Origin: Trichomonas tenax
Taxonomy: Eukaryota; Parabasalia; Trichomonadida; Trichomonadidae
NCBI GenBank assembly: GCA_023091735.1
Contig: JALKBU010000396.1
Span: 1 to 43,070 of the forward strand
Length of the DNA: 43,070 bases
Reading direction: 5' to 3'
Numbering within the stretch: position 1 is the first letter of the stretch; every line of letters begins with the position of its first letter. Of the stretch, positions 7,693 through 18,266 are shown piece after piece. The notes beneath the pieces are model-generated. The model ran no database searches and was not told where the DNA came from. It was given only the letters and a program-made list of their open reading frames with translations. The translations under genes and the position numbers were made by a program.

Positions 7693-10600
7693 TTAGTCAA
7701 TACTAATTATCTCTACATCTTTGGTATCATCTTTCGTTTCTTTTTCCTCTTTTTCTTCAGGATACATTTGCTTGAGAAAATCATACTCGGGAGTGTTCTT
7801 TCCATATAATTCAACATAATTGAAGAATGATTTCGTCGATTTTTCGTTCAAGAATTCTTTCAATACTTCTGAATCTGCAGGTAAACTCATCGAAAATGAT
7901 GCCAAAGCACCCATGATTGCTGCATACTGATCGGATAATCTCTCTTGTTCAGATGCAGGAACTCTGTCAATGATCATCTTCATCATCGTCTTGAAGTATT
8001 TAACAGCGAAATCTGTTCCAAACATTCCTGAAACTCTAAGTATTGTATAAACATCATTTGGACGAACAGCACATGACAGTGAATCAATAAGAACTTGATC
8101 GTCAAACTCTGTCATCAACGGAGAAAGAGGAATCAATGTTGTTAAGATATCATTCAAAAGTTCTTTGTTGTTGTTTTCTTTGATTATCACAGGCAAATTC
8201 GCGAATTCCTTGAAGAATTCATTAACCATTGGTTCAAAATCAGGAATAGAAGAATCAATTTCAATATCTCCATCAGAACTGAAGATCTTAAATGCAGTTG
8301 AAAGAATCTTCTTAGCTTGATCTCTAAGTTCAGCATTGGGATTGAAAATATATTTAACAATATGTTGTGATAGCAATTGACAAATTTGTTCGCTGTTTTC
8401 TGTACCTGATAAACCTAAATATTTCATTATATCATCTCTCAAGTTCGGGAATGCATCAAATAACATTGATAAAATATCTGGAGAACTTTCACAAATTGCA
8501 TTGATTTGAGGCTTCAATTCTGCAAATGCACTGCTTGGATTCGATTTAACTATAGTTATATAGTTCTGGGGTGATAATAATTTCTGTTCAAGAAGTTTAA
8601 GAGAAAGTGTAAAGAATGGTTTTCTGTTGGAATATGTCATAACAATGGAATCTGCATATCTGATAAGCAATTCTGGATTTACACGATGGGGATATAAATT
8701 CATTATATTGAAGATTTCTCCAATATAAAGATTTGTCTTATAAGTCGTTGCCATTCCTTCTGCTTTGACATAACTCTTTTCGAAGAAATCTTCAATGTAT
8801 TGGAAGAATGCTCCGCATTTAGCTGTGTTCTCATCTCTAGATATATATGAGTTAAGGAGATTGAGAATATTCTTCATATTCATTCTGTTTTCGATGAACA
8901 AATGGAGATTTTCGGCAATTTCGTTAAAGAATTTGAATAATTTGTCGTTTCCTTGTAATTGAATCGTGAATGCCGATATAAATGAATCGAGATATTGAAC
9001 AATATCGTAATTTGTCAGATAAACATAAAGCTCAATAATGTCTTGCGTGTGCTCATCAATGATTATCAAAAGATTCTCTTCTTTGAGATTTGATTCGGTT
9101 AAAACTGAATCAAAGAACTTTCGTGGAAAATCTTTGTAATCAGCATGAAGGAATATGTGGAAGAAGAAATTAAGCCTCATCTTGAAATCTTTGACACCCT
9201 CCATGTATCTTAAGAAAATCTTCGAAAAAGCAAACTGCGAATATAAGAATATTTCATTCATCTTTTCGATGTTTTCACGAGTTCGCTCAGGAATGTAATT
9301 TTTAAGTGTTTCGAATTCTATCGGATTTCCATCTTTGTCGGAGCACGTGAAATTGTCCTTGATATAGACTAAAATGTATGCGTTGCAGTTTTCTATTGAT
9401 CCTTTCGCTGCAGCTCTGTTTAAAACATAATCTTGGTCAACACGCGAAACTTCAGAGTCGTTAAACTCAACCCATCCTTGTTTCATTCTGACATAGCTGA
9501 TATAATGTCCGCTGTCGGCACTTCCACTGTGCATTATAATGCCGTGAAGCTTGTATATTTCTTTGAGTGTTTTGTCATTTTCTACATCTTCGAGGAGAGG
9601 TGTGATATTGATTTTCAGTGAAATATCGAATTTATCATTGATTTTGTCACGACGACCATTTCTTGTGTTGAACTCAAAACGTCTTAATTGTAGCATCAAT
9701 ATTGGAGGTAATTGTTTGATTCTTGTTGTGTGCATTGCATCAATCTTTGATCCATCGATTTCATATTGATTATCTCCTGTCAACATTCCTGGAGTTAAAA
9801 ATCCATTCAAGGATGCATCCATATTAGTGAAACTTCTAACTTGTAATGACATTGTTGTGAAATCTTCTTGTATTCTCTTCAAGACTGTGCCGCCAAGATC
9901 CTTCACAGTCCAAACACTTGAACCTTTAAATGCTGTTTGCATATCCTGTGGTAATGAATCAATAAATATTGTTACAAATTCACTCGCATCTTGTTGATCT
10001 CTAACATTAATCTTTTGATTGTTCCATCCATTCCACTCATCGAGGAAAGGCTTTGGATCGGCGTATCTCTGATCTGATAAAAGGAGTTCAGCAATAAGAT
10101 ACTGGAATCGCTTCATCGCTGTATCTTTGAAATTGTATGTTAAAATTTGATATGTGAATAATGGGATATGGAAAAGCTGCTGAATTACAGCATTGAAGAA
10201 GCAAGTTGATCCGAGATTCAGCAATCCAACTTGTCTGCATGAATTCTGAGAGAATAATGTGCAATCATAATTGAAGCGCTCGATTCTAAGCTGAACAAGT
10301 TTCTCACAAAGTTCATCGATAACTTTTGCATAAGGTTCTCTATTCTTAGCGATATAAGTAATCATGTTGAAAACGTGTTCCTTGAAATCCATATTATCCA
10401 TTGTCAAAACATGGTGAATCAAAAAGTCAATTACCTCTTTGTTATCAACAATATCAGAAATCTCTGCAAGTTTCTTGAACATCTCTATGCCTGCTGACAA
10501 GTTGGTGAAATATTCCGATTGTATTAACTTCAAGCATATCTTCATGTATTCTTCTTTTTCAAATGATTCTCCGATTTTCACATCCTTGATTATATCGATA

Positions 10601-13374
10601 ATATATTTATTAACAACGGCGTCTTCTAATATATTATCTTTAACAAGATTGAATATTACATTCATTATATCTATTTTCTGTAATAAATCATTAAAAGTAT
10701 TCTGAATTTCTGTGTTAATTCCAATTAAAACTTTCTGAAGGAAGTCCAAGTTTTCTTCCATAAGATCGGAAATTCTCTCAGGGAATGTTTTTGCGAGATT
10801 AATGTATATCTTGAGAATGCTAGTTCTAATATCATCGTTAGAATCTTCATCCGTGTAAACTGGCATCAAATGAGTTACTATGTTATTGATATTCTTGATT
10901 CTGTCTGGTTTCATGTATTCGCTTAAAATTGCTACAATACCTTGTTTCATTTCAGCAGATGATTTGACTTCTATAAACTCTATTAACTTTTGGATTGTTT
11001 TACCATCATCTGCGAATAATTCTTCTCTCTTATCTTTGGGTAATCTTTGAATTGTCTCAAGAACGTAGTTAACGTAATAAATTGATTTTGCATGATCCAG
11101 CAAATTAATAAAACCATCTCTTTCTTGTAAAATATCAATAATTGTTTTTGATGTTGGGAGAATATTCAATAAAGATATTACTTTCGAATTATCTTCTTCA
11201 TTGAGAACTCCCTCGTTAACAAGCACTATTAATTTATCAACTAATCCTCTTTCAACGAAATCAAGGACAGGGTGTGTAGTTAATGCATAGTTCATATTTA
11301 GCATTGGCATAATGCATTTAATTGTATCTCCATCTTTTATATTTTTAGACTTGATAGTGTCTGAATAACTCCATCCTTGAAGTTGAACCTGTCTTCTAAA
11401 AATCGATCTCGCTTGATCTTGAAGTGTTGTATAATCTTCATCAGCCAAAGCTTCTGTAGAACGAACATCTCCCTGTAAATCAAAGTTAACGTAAACAACT
11501 GCTTTGTAATAATGCGGAATCATGTCGTATTTAACATATTTCACTACTGAAGTCAATTCGCTGAAATATGCTTTTACAACTGGAATAAATTTGATGAATT
11601 TTGGCGTGAAATCGTTGATGCAATTGATCAACTCGGATTTAATTTTGATTCCAGCTGGTGTTTTAGCTAAATCAGCTAAATGATTAATACATATTTGAAC
11701 GACATTTTTATCTTCGCATAAGTCAATAATTTTGAAAAGTAACAATGAATTTTCGTGGCCTGTTTTCATTAGCAATTTAACAAAATTAGGAGTTGCTTTC
11801 GAAAAGTCATAGCTTGCAACAAGTTGCTTAATAAATGTATATTCTTCACCGTAATGATAAATTACTGCATTGTCTAAAAGAGAGCACAAAAATTTCCAGA
11901 AATAATCATCAATCTTCTCTGCGTACTTCTCGAGATTTAAATTGGAAAATATTGTATGTGATGATGCAATTATTTCGAAACCCAATTCGCGTGCTGGTCC
12001 TTCTTGGGACACTAATGTTTGAGGAATTTCAGGATCGAGTTTTCCTAATTTAGAAAATCGAAGATAAATATTTCTTGCTTGATCGAATTTATTTAATTGC
12101 GTGCATTTGACAGCGTATTCTAAAAGAGAATGTGGTGGATTATCGACAAAATTCGCTATTTCAATGATGTTGTCCATCAAATGATCGCAAATTACTTCTG
12201 GAAGATTTTCATCAGATGACCAATGTATCATTATATTAATTGCTTTCTCTCTATTTGATTTCATTAACTTTAAGATTTTGGATAGAAAGATATAATTTGA
12301 TTCATCAATTTCTATATTTTCGATTACTTCCAAAATATCTTGTTGTTTTTCACCATTCAAACTTTCAGTATAAGTCAAGATGAAATCTGATATAATGGCG
12401 TCTGGAACCTGTGCCTTAGTGCATTTTTGATAAAAATCGCACATCTCTTCAAAAGAAATGTTTCCATGCCCCAAAACAACTTTAATAACAGGCGCAAGAC
12501 TGCTGTAATGTGATATACTTACTGGACTCAATAAAAGTTCTTTGATTTCATCGCTTGTTGCCCAGTTAATAATTTCTTTTTTATAGAATGATTTGGATGT
12601 AATTGATGCTATGCTGTCTGCACCCAATTGTCTTGTTGTGTGTTGTTGCGAATTTAGTAAAAGTGTTAAAAAATTAAGAATTGGGGTTGCGGTAATAGAT
12701 GTGTTTGTTGATGTATCTGATATTATTTCTATAAACTGTCGAAGACCTTTAAAATCATATTCTTTTATCTTCTGTGGATCTGATTGAATACAAGATTCGA
12801 GATTGAAAATATAATTAATGTATTGAAGAAGTGTGTTATTCATGCATGTTTGGAGATCGTGAACTTTTCCTGATAGCTTTTGAATATCAAAAACTAATTG
12901 GAATATTGTATCATCAGCTTCAAAAAAGTCTGTAATGATATTATTCAACTTAATGAAGAAAGATGTTGATTTTTCGATGTATACTTCCCAAATTATCTTC
13001 GTTAATTGCTTTGGATATTGTTTTTGATAGAAAGGATTAGATTTTGTAAAAATCATTCTAATTATGCGACAAGCGGAACTCATATATACTTTGTCTGTAA
13101 TGAATTTCAATCCAAGCTCTTGAATTAATGTTAGTAAATTTAAAATTTGATCGATATCGGATGATTGATAACTCGTATTATTTAAAAGTGTCTCTAAGAA
13201 ATTGGGGATGAAGCTATTTATGAAGTCTGTCGTTGATTTTTCATCTGAGTATTCTAATTTGCCGTAATTTGCTGCAAAACGAACCTTATCTTCAACCAAT
13301 GGAACAATTTGTCCAAATTCGTGACTTGAACCGCAGCAGCTCAAAGCAATAACAACAAAGTCATCATAATTCAT
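7693..13374 (-). CDS. Giant ubiquitin-specific protease (USP9X/USP34/USP24 type)
   Basis: An 1893-residue deubiquitinase. Residues 1 to about 1040 form a long helical, armadillo/HEAT-like region. The USP catalytic domain follows at about 1050-1330. The Cys box is GLLNLGSTCFFNAVIQQLF with nucleophile C1058. The His box is HGIIMHSGSADSGHYISYV with H1290. The third catalytic position lies in EFNDSEV (N1305/D1306). LPPILMLQLRRFEF is the conserved strand before the His box. All catalytic residues are intact, so it should be active. A second helical region of roughly 550 residues follows and the tail is acidic. This architecture, a central protease between long helical wings, is that of the very large USPs which deubiquitinate signalling, trafficking and chromatin proteins. 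The ATG at 13372-13374 is the first in frame. It is the downstream end of a run of seven co-oriented genes. Confidence 0.9.
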   Translation of the reverse strand: MNYDDFVVIALSCCGSSHEFGQIVPLVEDKVRFAANYGKLEYSDEKSTTDFINSFIPNFLETLLNNTSYQSSDIDQILNLLTLIQELGLKFITDKVYMSSACRIIRMIFTKSNPFYQKQYPKQLTKIIWEVYIEKSTSFFIKLNNIITDFFEADDTIFQLVFDIQKLSGKVHDLQTCMNNTLLQYINYIFNLESCIQSDPQKIKEYDFKGLRQFIEIISDTSTNTSITATPILNFLTLLLNSQQHTTRQLGADSIASITSKSFYKKEIINWATSDEIKELLLSPVSISHYSSLAPVIKVVLGHGNISFEEMCDFYQKCTKAQVPDAIISDFILTYTESLNGEKQQDILEVIENIEIDESNYIFLSKILKLMKSNREKAINIMIHWSSDENLPEVICDHLMDNIIEIANFVDNPPHSLLEYAVKCTQLNKFDQARNIYLRFSKLGKLDPEIPQTLVSQEGPARELGFEIIASSHTIFSNLNLEKYAEKIDDYFWKFLCSLLDNAVIYHYGEEYTFIKQLVASYDFSKATPNFVKLLMKTGHENSLLLFKIIDLCEDKNVVQICINHLADLAKTPAGIKIKSELINCINDFTPKFIKFIPVVKAYFSELTSVVKYVKYDMIPHYYKAVVYVNFDLQGDVRSTEALADEDYTTLQDQARSIFRRQVQLQGWSYSDTIKSKNIKDGDTIKCIMPMLNMNYALTTHPVLDFVERGLVDKLIVLVNEGVLNEEDNSKVISLLNILPTSKTIIDILQERDGFINLLDHAKSIYYVNYVLETIQRLPKDKREELFADDGKTIQKLIEFIEVKSSAEMKQGIVAILSEYMKPDRIKNINNIVTHLMPVYTDEDSNDDIRTSILKIYINLAKTFPERISDLMEENLDFLQKVLIGINTEIQNTFNDLLQKIDIMNVIFNLVKDNILEDAVVNKYIIDIIKDVKIGESFEKEEYMKICLKLIQSEYFTNLSAGIEMFKKLAEISDIVDNKEVIDFLIHHVLTMDNMDFKEHVFNMITYIAKNREPYAKVIDELCEKLVQLRIERFNYDCTLFSQNSCRQVGLLNLGSTCFFNAVIQQLFHIPLFTYQILTYNFKDTAMKRFQYLIAELLLSDQRYADPKPFLDEWNGWNNQKINVRDQQDASEFVTIFIDSLPQDMQTAFKGSSVWTVKDLGGTVLKRIQEDFTTMSLQVRSFTNMDASLNGFLTPGMLTGDNQYEIDGSKIDAMHTTRIKQLPPILMLQLRRFEFNTRNGRRDKINDKFDISLKINITPLLEDVENDKTLKEIYKLHGIIMHSGSADSGHYISYVRMKQGWVEFNDSEVSRVDQDYVLNRAAAKGSIENCNAYILVYIKDNFTCSDKDGNPIEFETLKNYIPERTRENIEKMNEIFLYSQFAFSKIFLRYMEGVKDFKMRLNFFFHIFLHADYKDFPRKFFDSVLTESNLKEENLLIIIDEHTQDIIELYVYLTNYDIVQYLDSFISAFTIQLQGNDKLFKFFNEIAENLHLFIENRMNMKNILNLLNSYISRDENTAKCGAFFQYIEDFFEKSYVKAEGMATTYKTNLYIGEIFNIMNLYPHRVNPELLIRYADSIVMTYSNRKPFFTLSLKLLEQKLLSPQNYITIVKSNPSSAFAELKPQINAICESSPDILSMLFDAFPNLRDDIMKYLGLSGTENSEQICQLLSQHIVKYIFNPNAELRDQAKKILSTAFKIFSSDGDIEIDSSIPDFEPMVNEFFKEFANLPVIIKENNNKELLNDILTTLIPLSPLMTEFDDQVLIDSLSCAVRPNDVYTILRVSGMFGTDFAVKYFKTMMKMIIDRVPASEQERLSDQYAAIMGALASFSMSLPADSEVLKEFLNEKSTKSFFNYVELYGKNTPEYDFLKQMYPEEKEEKETKDDTKDVEIISID

Positions 13375-13606
13375 TCTGACAAAAAAATATTTGATTGTTT
13401 ACTCGTTTAGAATTATTGTATTATGTGTGGTTTCATGAAACACAAAGTTTTCAATCATATTTTCCCTTACAAATTCAAATTTATATTCAAAAATCATCAA
13501 TTCCCTGCCATAACTCATATATATCATCAGGCACAAGAATATAAGCTTATATTTAAAGTATATGAAAAAGATTAAAATAATATTAACAAATAAATTTCAC
13601 TAATAT

Positions 13607-14386
13607 TTAGACAATTGCTGATGCACCATACAACTTATTCTTTGCTGCCTTAACTTCTTGCTTATCTATTTGATAATTAAGTTCGAAAAATACTTTAAGT
13701 GTGACAAATGCATCAGAACCGGCCTGGTGTTCGCGCCCGATACTTCTTTCAACGCCTAATTGGTTTGCTATAGATTGAAGACCATTTGCAATATCAGCCT
13801 TTGGAGATGTATAATATTTAATATCATAAAAGTTAGGGAAGTAACGTTCTAGTTCTTTGAAGAAGGAATTGCAATCTTCTGGAAGTGGTCTCGCTGTTAA
13901 TACTTTAATTAAATATCCAAAATCTGAAATACTATGAAACGTCACCCAGGTAATAGAAGGATTCATAACTAATCCACTTGGTATTAATAATCTAGCAAAA
14001 TCATAAACTTCAATTCCATCTTCATTAAATTTTTTAAAATCGATGCCACTTTGTTGAAGTAATATGATAGCACGATGAAAATGTGGATCTCTTTTCTCGT
14101 CAAATTTGAAATTGAACTGCCATGTGCAACATGGCTTTGGAACTTCTCCGTTTTTGTCACCTAAAGTAATACCGATTTGAATGATTTTGAGTAAGTCGAC
14201 GTTGCAACGCATTGCTTGATATTCTAATTCTTGCGTAGATTTGAATGAGCCAACAGGCTTTGCTATAACACCAGGAAATTCAGTATCCATGGCGACATAT
14301 GGAAAATCTTCTATCAGATCTGAAATTATTTTCATTTCATGTTCCAGATTTGATGCCCAAACATCGCGAATTCTTCTATCACCCAT
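13607..14386 (-). CDS. CAF1/POP2 (CNOT7-like) mRNA deadenylase
   Basis: A 259-residue DEDD-family 3'-5' exoribonuclease, the poly(A)-shortening subunit of the CCR4-NOT complex. It opens with the family signature IRDVWASNLEHEM. Catalytic metal ligands are visible: D34 and E36 in AMDTEFPGV, D155 in ITWVTFHSISDFGYL and D225 in HQAGSDAF, with the conserved H220. Its length matches CNOT7/POP2 cores (about 260-285). The start is placed at the ATG encoding MGDRRIRDV; the frame extends seven codons further upstream but only to a TTG, so the ATG is preferred. Removal of poly(A) tails is the first step in cytoplasmic mRNA decay. The reading frame shows no defect. Confidence 0.95.
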   Translation of the reverse strand: MGDRRIRDVWASNLEHEMKIISDLIEDFPYVAMDTEFPGVIAKPVGSFKSTQELEYQAMRCNVDLLKIIQIGITLGDKNGEVPKPCCTWQFNFKFDEKRDPHFHRAIILLQQSGIDFKKFNEDGIEVYDFARLLIPSGLVMNPSITWVTFHSISDFGYLIKVLTARPLPEDCNSFFKELERYFPNFYDIKYYTSPKADIANGLQSIANQLGVERSIGREHQAGSDAFVTLKVFFELNYQIDKQEVKAAKNKLYGASAIV

Positions 14387-14633
14387 TTTGATATTATAGG
14401 GGCTCAAAATTTAAAACAGGGGAATGAATTCGTTGTTTAATTTTTCATTCGTTATTAAATACAATGAAACTTTTCTATAGCGTATAAACTTAAATCTTTG
14501 AGGTGAACATATATTCGAAGTTTCAATAGTATTTATTTAAAATTCAAAAAAACAATTAAATTTGTCGAATTAATATGTTAAAAACAAGTTTGTTGACGGT
14601 AAAATATAGTTTATAAAGAGAATAAAATAAAAA

Positions 14634-16706
14634 TTAATATACACGATTCCACTGAGGATCATCAGCAACTCTGTAAATTCTCATAATCCAGTTCTTTGTT
14701 GTGAAGGCTTCAGTGAATAAGGACAGAGAGATATCGTTGATGTTTGGAATTGGAGTTCTTCTTGTCATATCGAAGCCTGCTGGAGCTTGTGGATGTGGTG
14801 TATATCTCTTGTAATTATTGTAGCAGAACTTGAACATCATAGAAATTGTCATGTTCTTTGTCATCCTCTGGCCAACGATGTGGTTGTTTGGAATCTGATA
14901 CATCTCGCCAGTGATGTTATTGAATGTTTGGTGTGCAATTCTTGGCATCCAGAGGAACTTGTTAATATCATCACCAGAGTACTGAGCTGCGCCACCGAAA
15001 ATGACGAGCATGTACTTGACGTTCATTAATCTAGCAATGCGCCATGAGATTTGTTCTGGGGATGACATAGCCATACCGATGATACCGATGTGTGTGAAGT
15101 TGCAAGTGTTACCATCAGCGATGCAGCCACGGTTACCCATGGATGTGATCTGGTAACCATAATCCCACCAGCTCATGATAACATCGTGTGGATGTGTGTT
15201 AGAGTAAAGCCATCTATAGCCTTCACGGTAGTCATCACTTGACTCAACACCTCGTGGTGTGAGGACATCGAAGTGCATGTGGTCGCCAGAGTATGAGTAG
15301 CAGGTGAAGTGTGTGGCATGGAGAACGCCGTGAACGCAGATTGAGAACAAAAGACCAATCATGACGAGTGAAACAATATGGAAGCGAGATCTCTTGGCTG
15401 TAGATTCACGAAGCATCTGGTGGATACCGATACCAGCAACGAAGACGAGAGCTGGTGTGAAGACAAGAACAAGACGAACCATGATAGAAGCGAAGTAGAG
15501 GGTGGAAAATCCGTAAATGAGAAGAAGAAGGAGTGTTTCAGCGCGCTTAAGTTCGACTTGGTTATTTGAATTCTGTGTATTGTAGAGTGAATAAATGATG
15601 ATGTAAGCACCAAGTGGGAAGAGGAAGATGAATAAGCCACAGTCTGTGTAATACTTAACCCAGACTGTTGGCTGGTGCTCAGCGACAGAGTTGATGATCG
15701 GGACATTCTTTGCAGCGTATGTTGGGTCGAACATCTGAAGAAGACGGCCTGAGAAACCGCCGAGAAGACCTGTAGACATGCCGACAGTGATCAAAAGGAT
15801 AAGGAATGATGGAAGGATGAGAATGGATGAAACTCCGATTGTATTAAATGTTTGAAGTGTGAACTTAGATTTGATGAATGTAAAGAATCCCCAAACTTGG
15901 ATAGCAATGAATGTGCCGAGAAGAGCGAAGTGTTCTGGTTTCTTAAGAATCTTATCTCCAATGAATGGAATCTGAGCTGTGAGAATTGTTCCAACAAGTG
16001 CCCAGATGGAGTATGTAATGTGGAGGCGCCATGAGTAGCGTCCAATTGCGACGAGGCCTGCGACGAAGAGTGGAATGCAGTTTGATACGAATACATAGCC
16101 ACCCCATGTGAGAGCGAGGTAAGCATAAGCAAAACCAGCGAGCGTAGACAACAAAATGGAGCCTGACTTAAGTGCGAGAGCAAATGTGTAGAGGCAAAAA
16201 ACAATAATGAATAAACCGATGCATTCGTAGTCATAAGCACCACCAACACTGCGGCTGATCATACCTGGAATGAAACTTGTCATCGCCGCGAAGAGGGTTC
16301 CAAGCTGAGCCGAACCAATAAGTTGCCCAAACAAGAAAGCTGTCAGAACGGACAAAATGGAGACCGTTGGGCCCATAAAAACGCAGATTGTCCTAAGATC
16401 GATAACAATGTGAATTTTCTGAAGTGTCCATTTGATAATCGCAGATGTGTACATAAGGCCTGGATAAGCGGTCTCACCAACAGGTCTGCCGAGTGGATAC
16501 CATGAGATGTTGTCGAACCAGCCGAGAAATTCGTATAAACCGTGCTGGTCAATGTATTGAGTGCAACGCCAGTTGAAATGAGGGTCAAATTCGTGAATAA
16601 GCGGTTCGTTGATGACGTTTGCGAATTGGCGAATAAGGAATGCAAGTAAACAGCTTAAAAGGAGAGTGACAAGCTGAATAACTTTAACAATGTTTCCCAA
16701 TTTCAT
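14634..16706 (-). CDS. STT3: STT3 catalytic subunit of oligosaccharyltransferase
   Basis: A 690-residue polytopic ER membrane protein that transfers the lipid-linked glycan to asparagine in N-x-S/T sites. The N-terminal helix leads to the luminal motif HEFDPHFNWR, where D41 is the catalytic acidic residue of the family, followed by SWYPLGRPVGETAYPGLMYT. About a dozen hydrophobic helices span residues 80-470. The soluble C-terminal domain carries the hallmark WWDYG at 513-517. The length is close to yeast Stt3 (about 718). In protists of this kind STT3 often works with few or no partner subunits; that is family knowledge, not visible here. A TCACTTTTC initiator lies about 20 bases before the ATG. 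Confidence 0.97.
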   Translation of the reverse strand: MKLGNIVKVIQLVTLLLSCLLAFLIRQFANVINEPLIHEFDPHFNWRCTQYIDQHGLYEFLGWFDNISWYPLGRPVGETAYPGLMYTSAIIKWTLQKIHIVIDLRTICVFMGPTVSILSVLTAFLFGQLIGSAQLGTLFAAMTSFIPGMISRSVGGAYDYECIGLFIIVFCLYTFALALKSGSILLSTLAGFAYAYLALTWGGYVFVSNCIPLFVAGLVAIGRYSWRLHITYSIWALVGTILTAQIPFIGDKILKKPEHFALLGTFIAIQVWGFFTFIKSKFTLQTFNTIGVSSILILPSFLILLITVGMSTGLLGGFSGRLLQMFDPTYAAKNVPIINSVAEHQPTVWVKYYTDCGLFIFLFPLGAYIIIYSLYNTQNSNNQVELKRAETLLLLLIYGFSTLYFASIMVRLVLVFTPALVFVAGIGIHQMLRESTAKRSRFHIVSLVMIGLLFSICVHGVLHATHFTCYSYSGDHMHFDVLTPRGVESSDDYREGYRWLYSNTHPHDVIMSWWDYGYQITSMGNRGCIADGNTCNFTHIGIIGMAMSSPEQISWRIARLMNVKYMLVIFGGAAQYSGDDINKFLWMPRIAHQTFNNITGEMYQIPNNHIVGQRMTKNMTISMMFKFCYNNYKRYTPHPQAPAGFDMTRRTPIPNINDISLSLFTEAFTTKNWIMRIYRVADDPQWNRVY

Positions 16707-16719
16707 TTTAAATTATTTT

Positions 16720-16728
16720 GAAAAGTGA
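16720..16728 (-). promoter_or_regulatory. Initiator element of the STT3 gene
   Basis: On the minus strand the sequence is TCACTTTTC, a full match to the trichomonad initiator consensus TCA(C/T)T(T/A). It lies about 20 bases upstream of the ATG. Transcription is expected to start at the A of TCA. Confidence 0.6.
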
Positions 16729-17123
16729 TAATCAATATCATTTTGTCACGTAAATGACAAATTTGGCAAAAAGAAAGATTATTCGCTGTTACAAGAATAT
16801 ACGATGACTCTCTATCTGTACAATACATTTACAAGCTCTAATCTCAAAAATACCTAAATTTATGATCAAGAATGAACATTTTTATTATAAAACTAAAAAG
16901 TTTTAGCCATAATATATTTGGAAAAGTGAAATATAGTCTATGCTCTATTAATTTGCATAGGTAAAACATAATTATATAGAATTGAATTTGATTTTCAAAC
17001 AAATTATGGTATATCACTAATTTTAACGATGTCAATATATATGCAATAATGTGTTGTTGCTATATGTGATAAGTGAATGGATATAAAACAAAAAAATTAA
17101 AACATTTAAAAAACAAATAAAAA
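16729..17123. other. Intergenic region, no gene seen
   Basis: Roughly 400 bases separate the VPS9 gene end from the STT3 promoter. It is AT-rich with only chance short frames. A palindromic GTCACGTAAATGAC-like string lies near 16745-16758, just upstream of the STT3 initiator; it is a variant of the ATGTAAA motif seen elsewhere in the window. Confidence 0.5.
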
Positions 17124-17891
17124 TTAGAGTTGAGATAATAAGTCTTCGAGCATTTGAATAGTTTCTTGGTCTGTCGATATTCTCTTTTGGTCACTCATCG
17201 AATCTGAAGACTGAACCTGCTCAAGTGGAATTGGTTCCTCAGGTGGAGGATTAGAGATGTGTAGAGAAGCAATAGAGCATGTGACCAATATATACGAAAG
17301 CTTCTCATCTAGGCCTTGTGATGGCCATATTTCAGACAAATAAGTGAAGAAGGAAACGACATGTGAAGCAAAACTTAGATCTAAAGTCATCGCATAACAA
17401 ATTGCTGGAAGGATATCATCTGCTGCTATTTCTGTTCCTAGGAAGCAAGCAACAACTTCCTCGAAAAATCTTGCAACTTGAACAATTTGATCACAAGGAG
17501 ATTTCAAATGCAAAATATTATGTAATGGCAATGCTGCATAATTCATTTTCTCTTTGTTCACATTCGAGCTGTTGATATGTTGATACATGTATTTTTGTGC
17601 AGCTGCATCTTGTTCTGCGTATGCTTGATTATATGCCATTACAAATTTGAAATGCGATTTTGAAGTAATAGCATTGAATATAAGGTAGTTTAATTTCTGT
17701 TTTCCTGCAACTGGGAGCATTGCTGTGTCTGGTAATTTGAATATTTCTGCAGCAAGCTGATTGATGGATACTTGTAGACGTTTCATTATATCTTGTCTGT
17801 TTTCTGGTGTTATCTGGGTCTTAAATATAGCTTTGTCAATGGCTTCATAAATCAAACGAACAGAAGTGACTTGTTCGAAAACTTTTTCCAT
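17124..17891 (-). CDS. VPS9-domain protein, predicted Rab5-family exchange factor
   Basis: A 255-residue protein whose central part fits the VPS9 domain, the module that loads GTP onto Rab5/Rab21-type GTPases. The helical bundle begins near residue 35. The domain core SPCDQIVQVARFFEEVV is followed by TEIAADDILPAICYAM (about 154-168), which corresponds to the GADDFLPVLIYV motif containing the catalytic aspartate and proline (D158/D159 and P162 here). A further helix, LDEKLSYILVTCSIASL, occupies the position of the conserved Tyr/Thr motif. The C-terminus is proline- and serine-rich and acidic. The frame extends three codons upstream to a GTG; the ATG at 17891 is chosen. A Rab5-like GTPase is encoded at 25248 in the same window, a possible but unproven substrate. 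Confidence 0.8.
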   Translation of the reverse strand: MEKVFEQVTSVRLIYEAIDKAIFKTQITPENRQDIMKRLQVSINQLAAEIFKLPDTAMLPVAGKQKLNYLIFNAITSKSHFKFVMAYNQAYAEQDAAAQKYMYQHINSSNVNKEKMNYAALPLHNILHLKSPCDQIVQVARFFEEVVACFLGTEIAADDILPAICYAMTLDLSFASHVVSFFTYLSEIWPSQGLDEKLSYILVTCSIASLHISNPPPEEPIPLEQVQSSDSMSDQKRISTDQETIQMLEDLLSQL

Positions 17892-17957
17892 GAATTTCAC
17901 GCTTAATTCGAAGTTTGCATAACATTCTTTGACTTTTATATATAAAGGATGAATATT

Positions 17958-18266
17958 TTACGAAACATCATAAATATCGTTCTCAATTTCATGAATACTG
18001 AAGCTAAATCCCGACATCGAGGAACAAGGAGTCGTAAATGTAATCGCTATTTTAAATTTATCATTAAATCCGTTTTGAGATATAATATTTTCTTGATCTA
18101 AAAGCATTTTATAGTCCTTACTCGTTGCGCAGTACAATGTTTTCTTGTCCGGGTGTATGCTGTAATACAAATAATCCATAGGACTCGTTTTGATTGTTGG
18201 CATTGCGTAAGGAGGTGATAAAAACAAGTGATAAGTGCAGCTGTTGTTAAACTTGTACGTGTCCAT
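17958..18266 (-). CDS. Small hypothetical protein (102 aa)
   Basis: An ATG-initiated frame beginning MDTYKFNNSCTYHLFLSPPY, rich in aromatic residues, without signal peptide or membrane helix. Alternating hydrophobic segments suggest beta strands. The family is not recognised. The frame stays open for 18 codons upstream to a TTG and is then closed by TGA, so the ATG at 18266 is the best start. It ends 67 bases before the VPS9 gene start and shares its strand. It could be a real small gene or the 3' remnant of a longer one; the composition looks coding, but evidence is weak. Confidence 0.45.
   Translation of the reverse strand: MDTYKFNNSCTYHLFLSPPYAMPTIKTSPMDYLYYSIHPDKKTLYCATSKDYKMLLDQENIISQNGFNDKFKIAITFTTPCSSMSGFSFSIHEIENDIYDVS

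Noticed and set aside
14387..14407. Upstream extension of the CAF1 frame
   Set aside because: It starts at TTG and adds residues not shared with the family; the ATG at 14386 gives the standard N-terminus.
15791..16249. A 152-codon frame opposite in register within STT3, and similar long frames inside Tudor-SN
   Set aside because: They overlap strongly supported genes and consist of serine/leucine-rich shadow translations.
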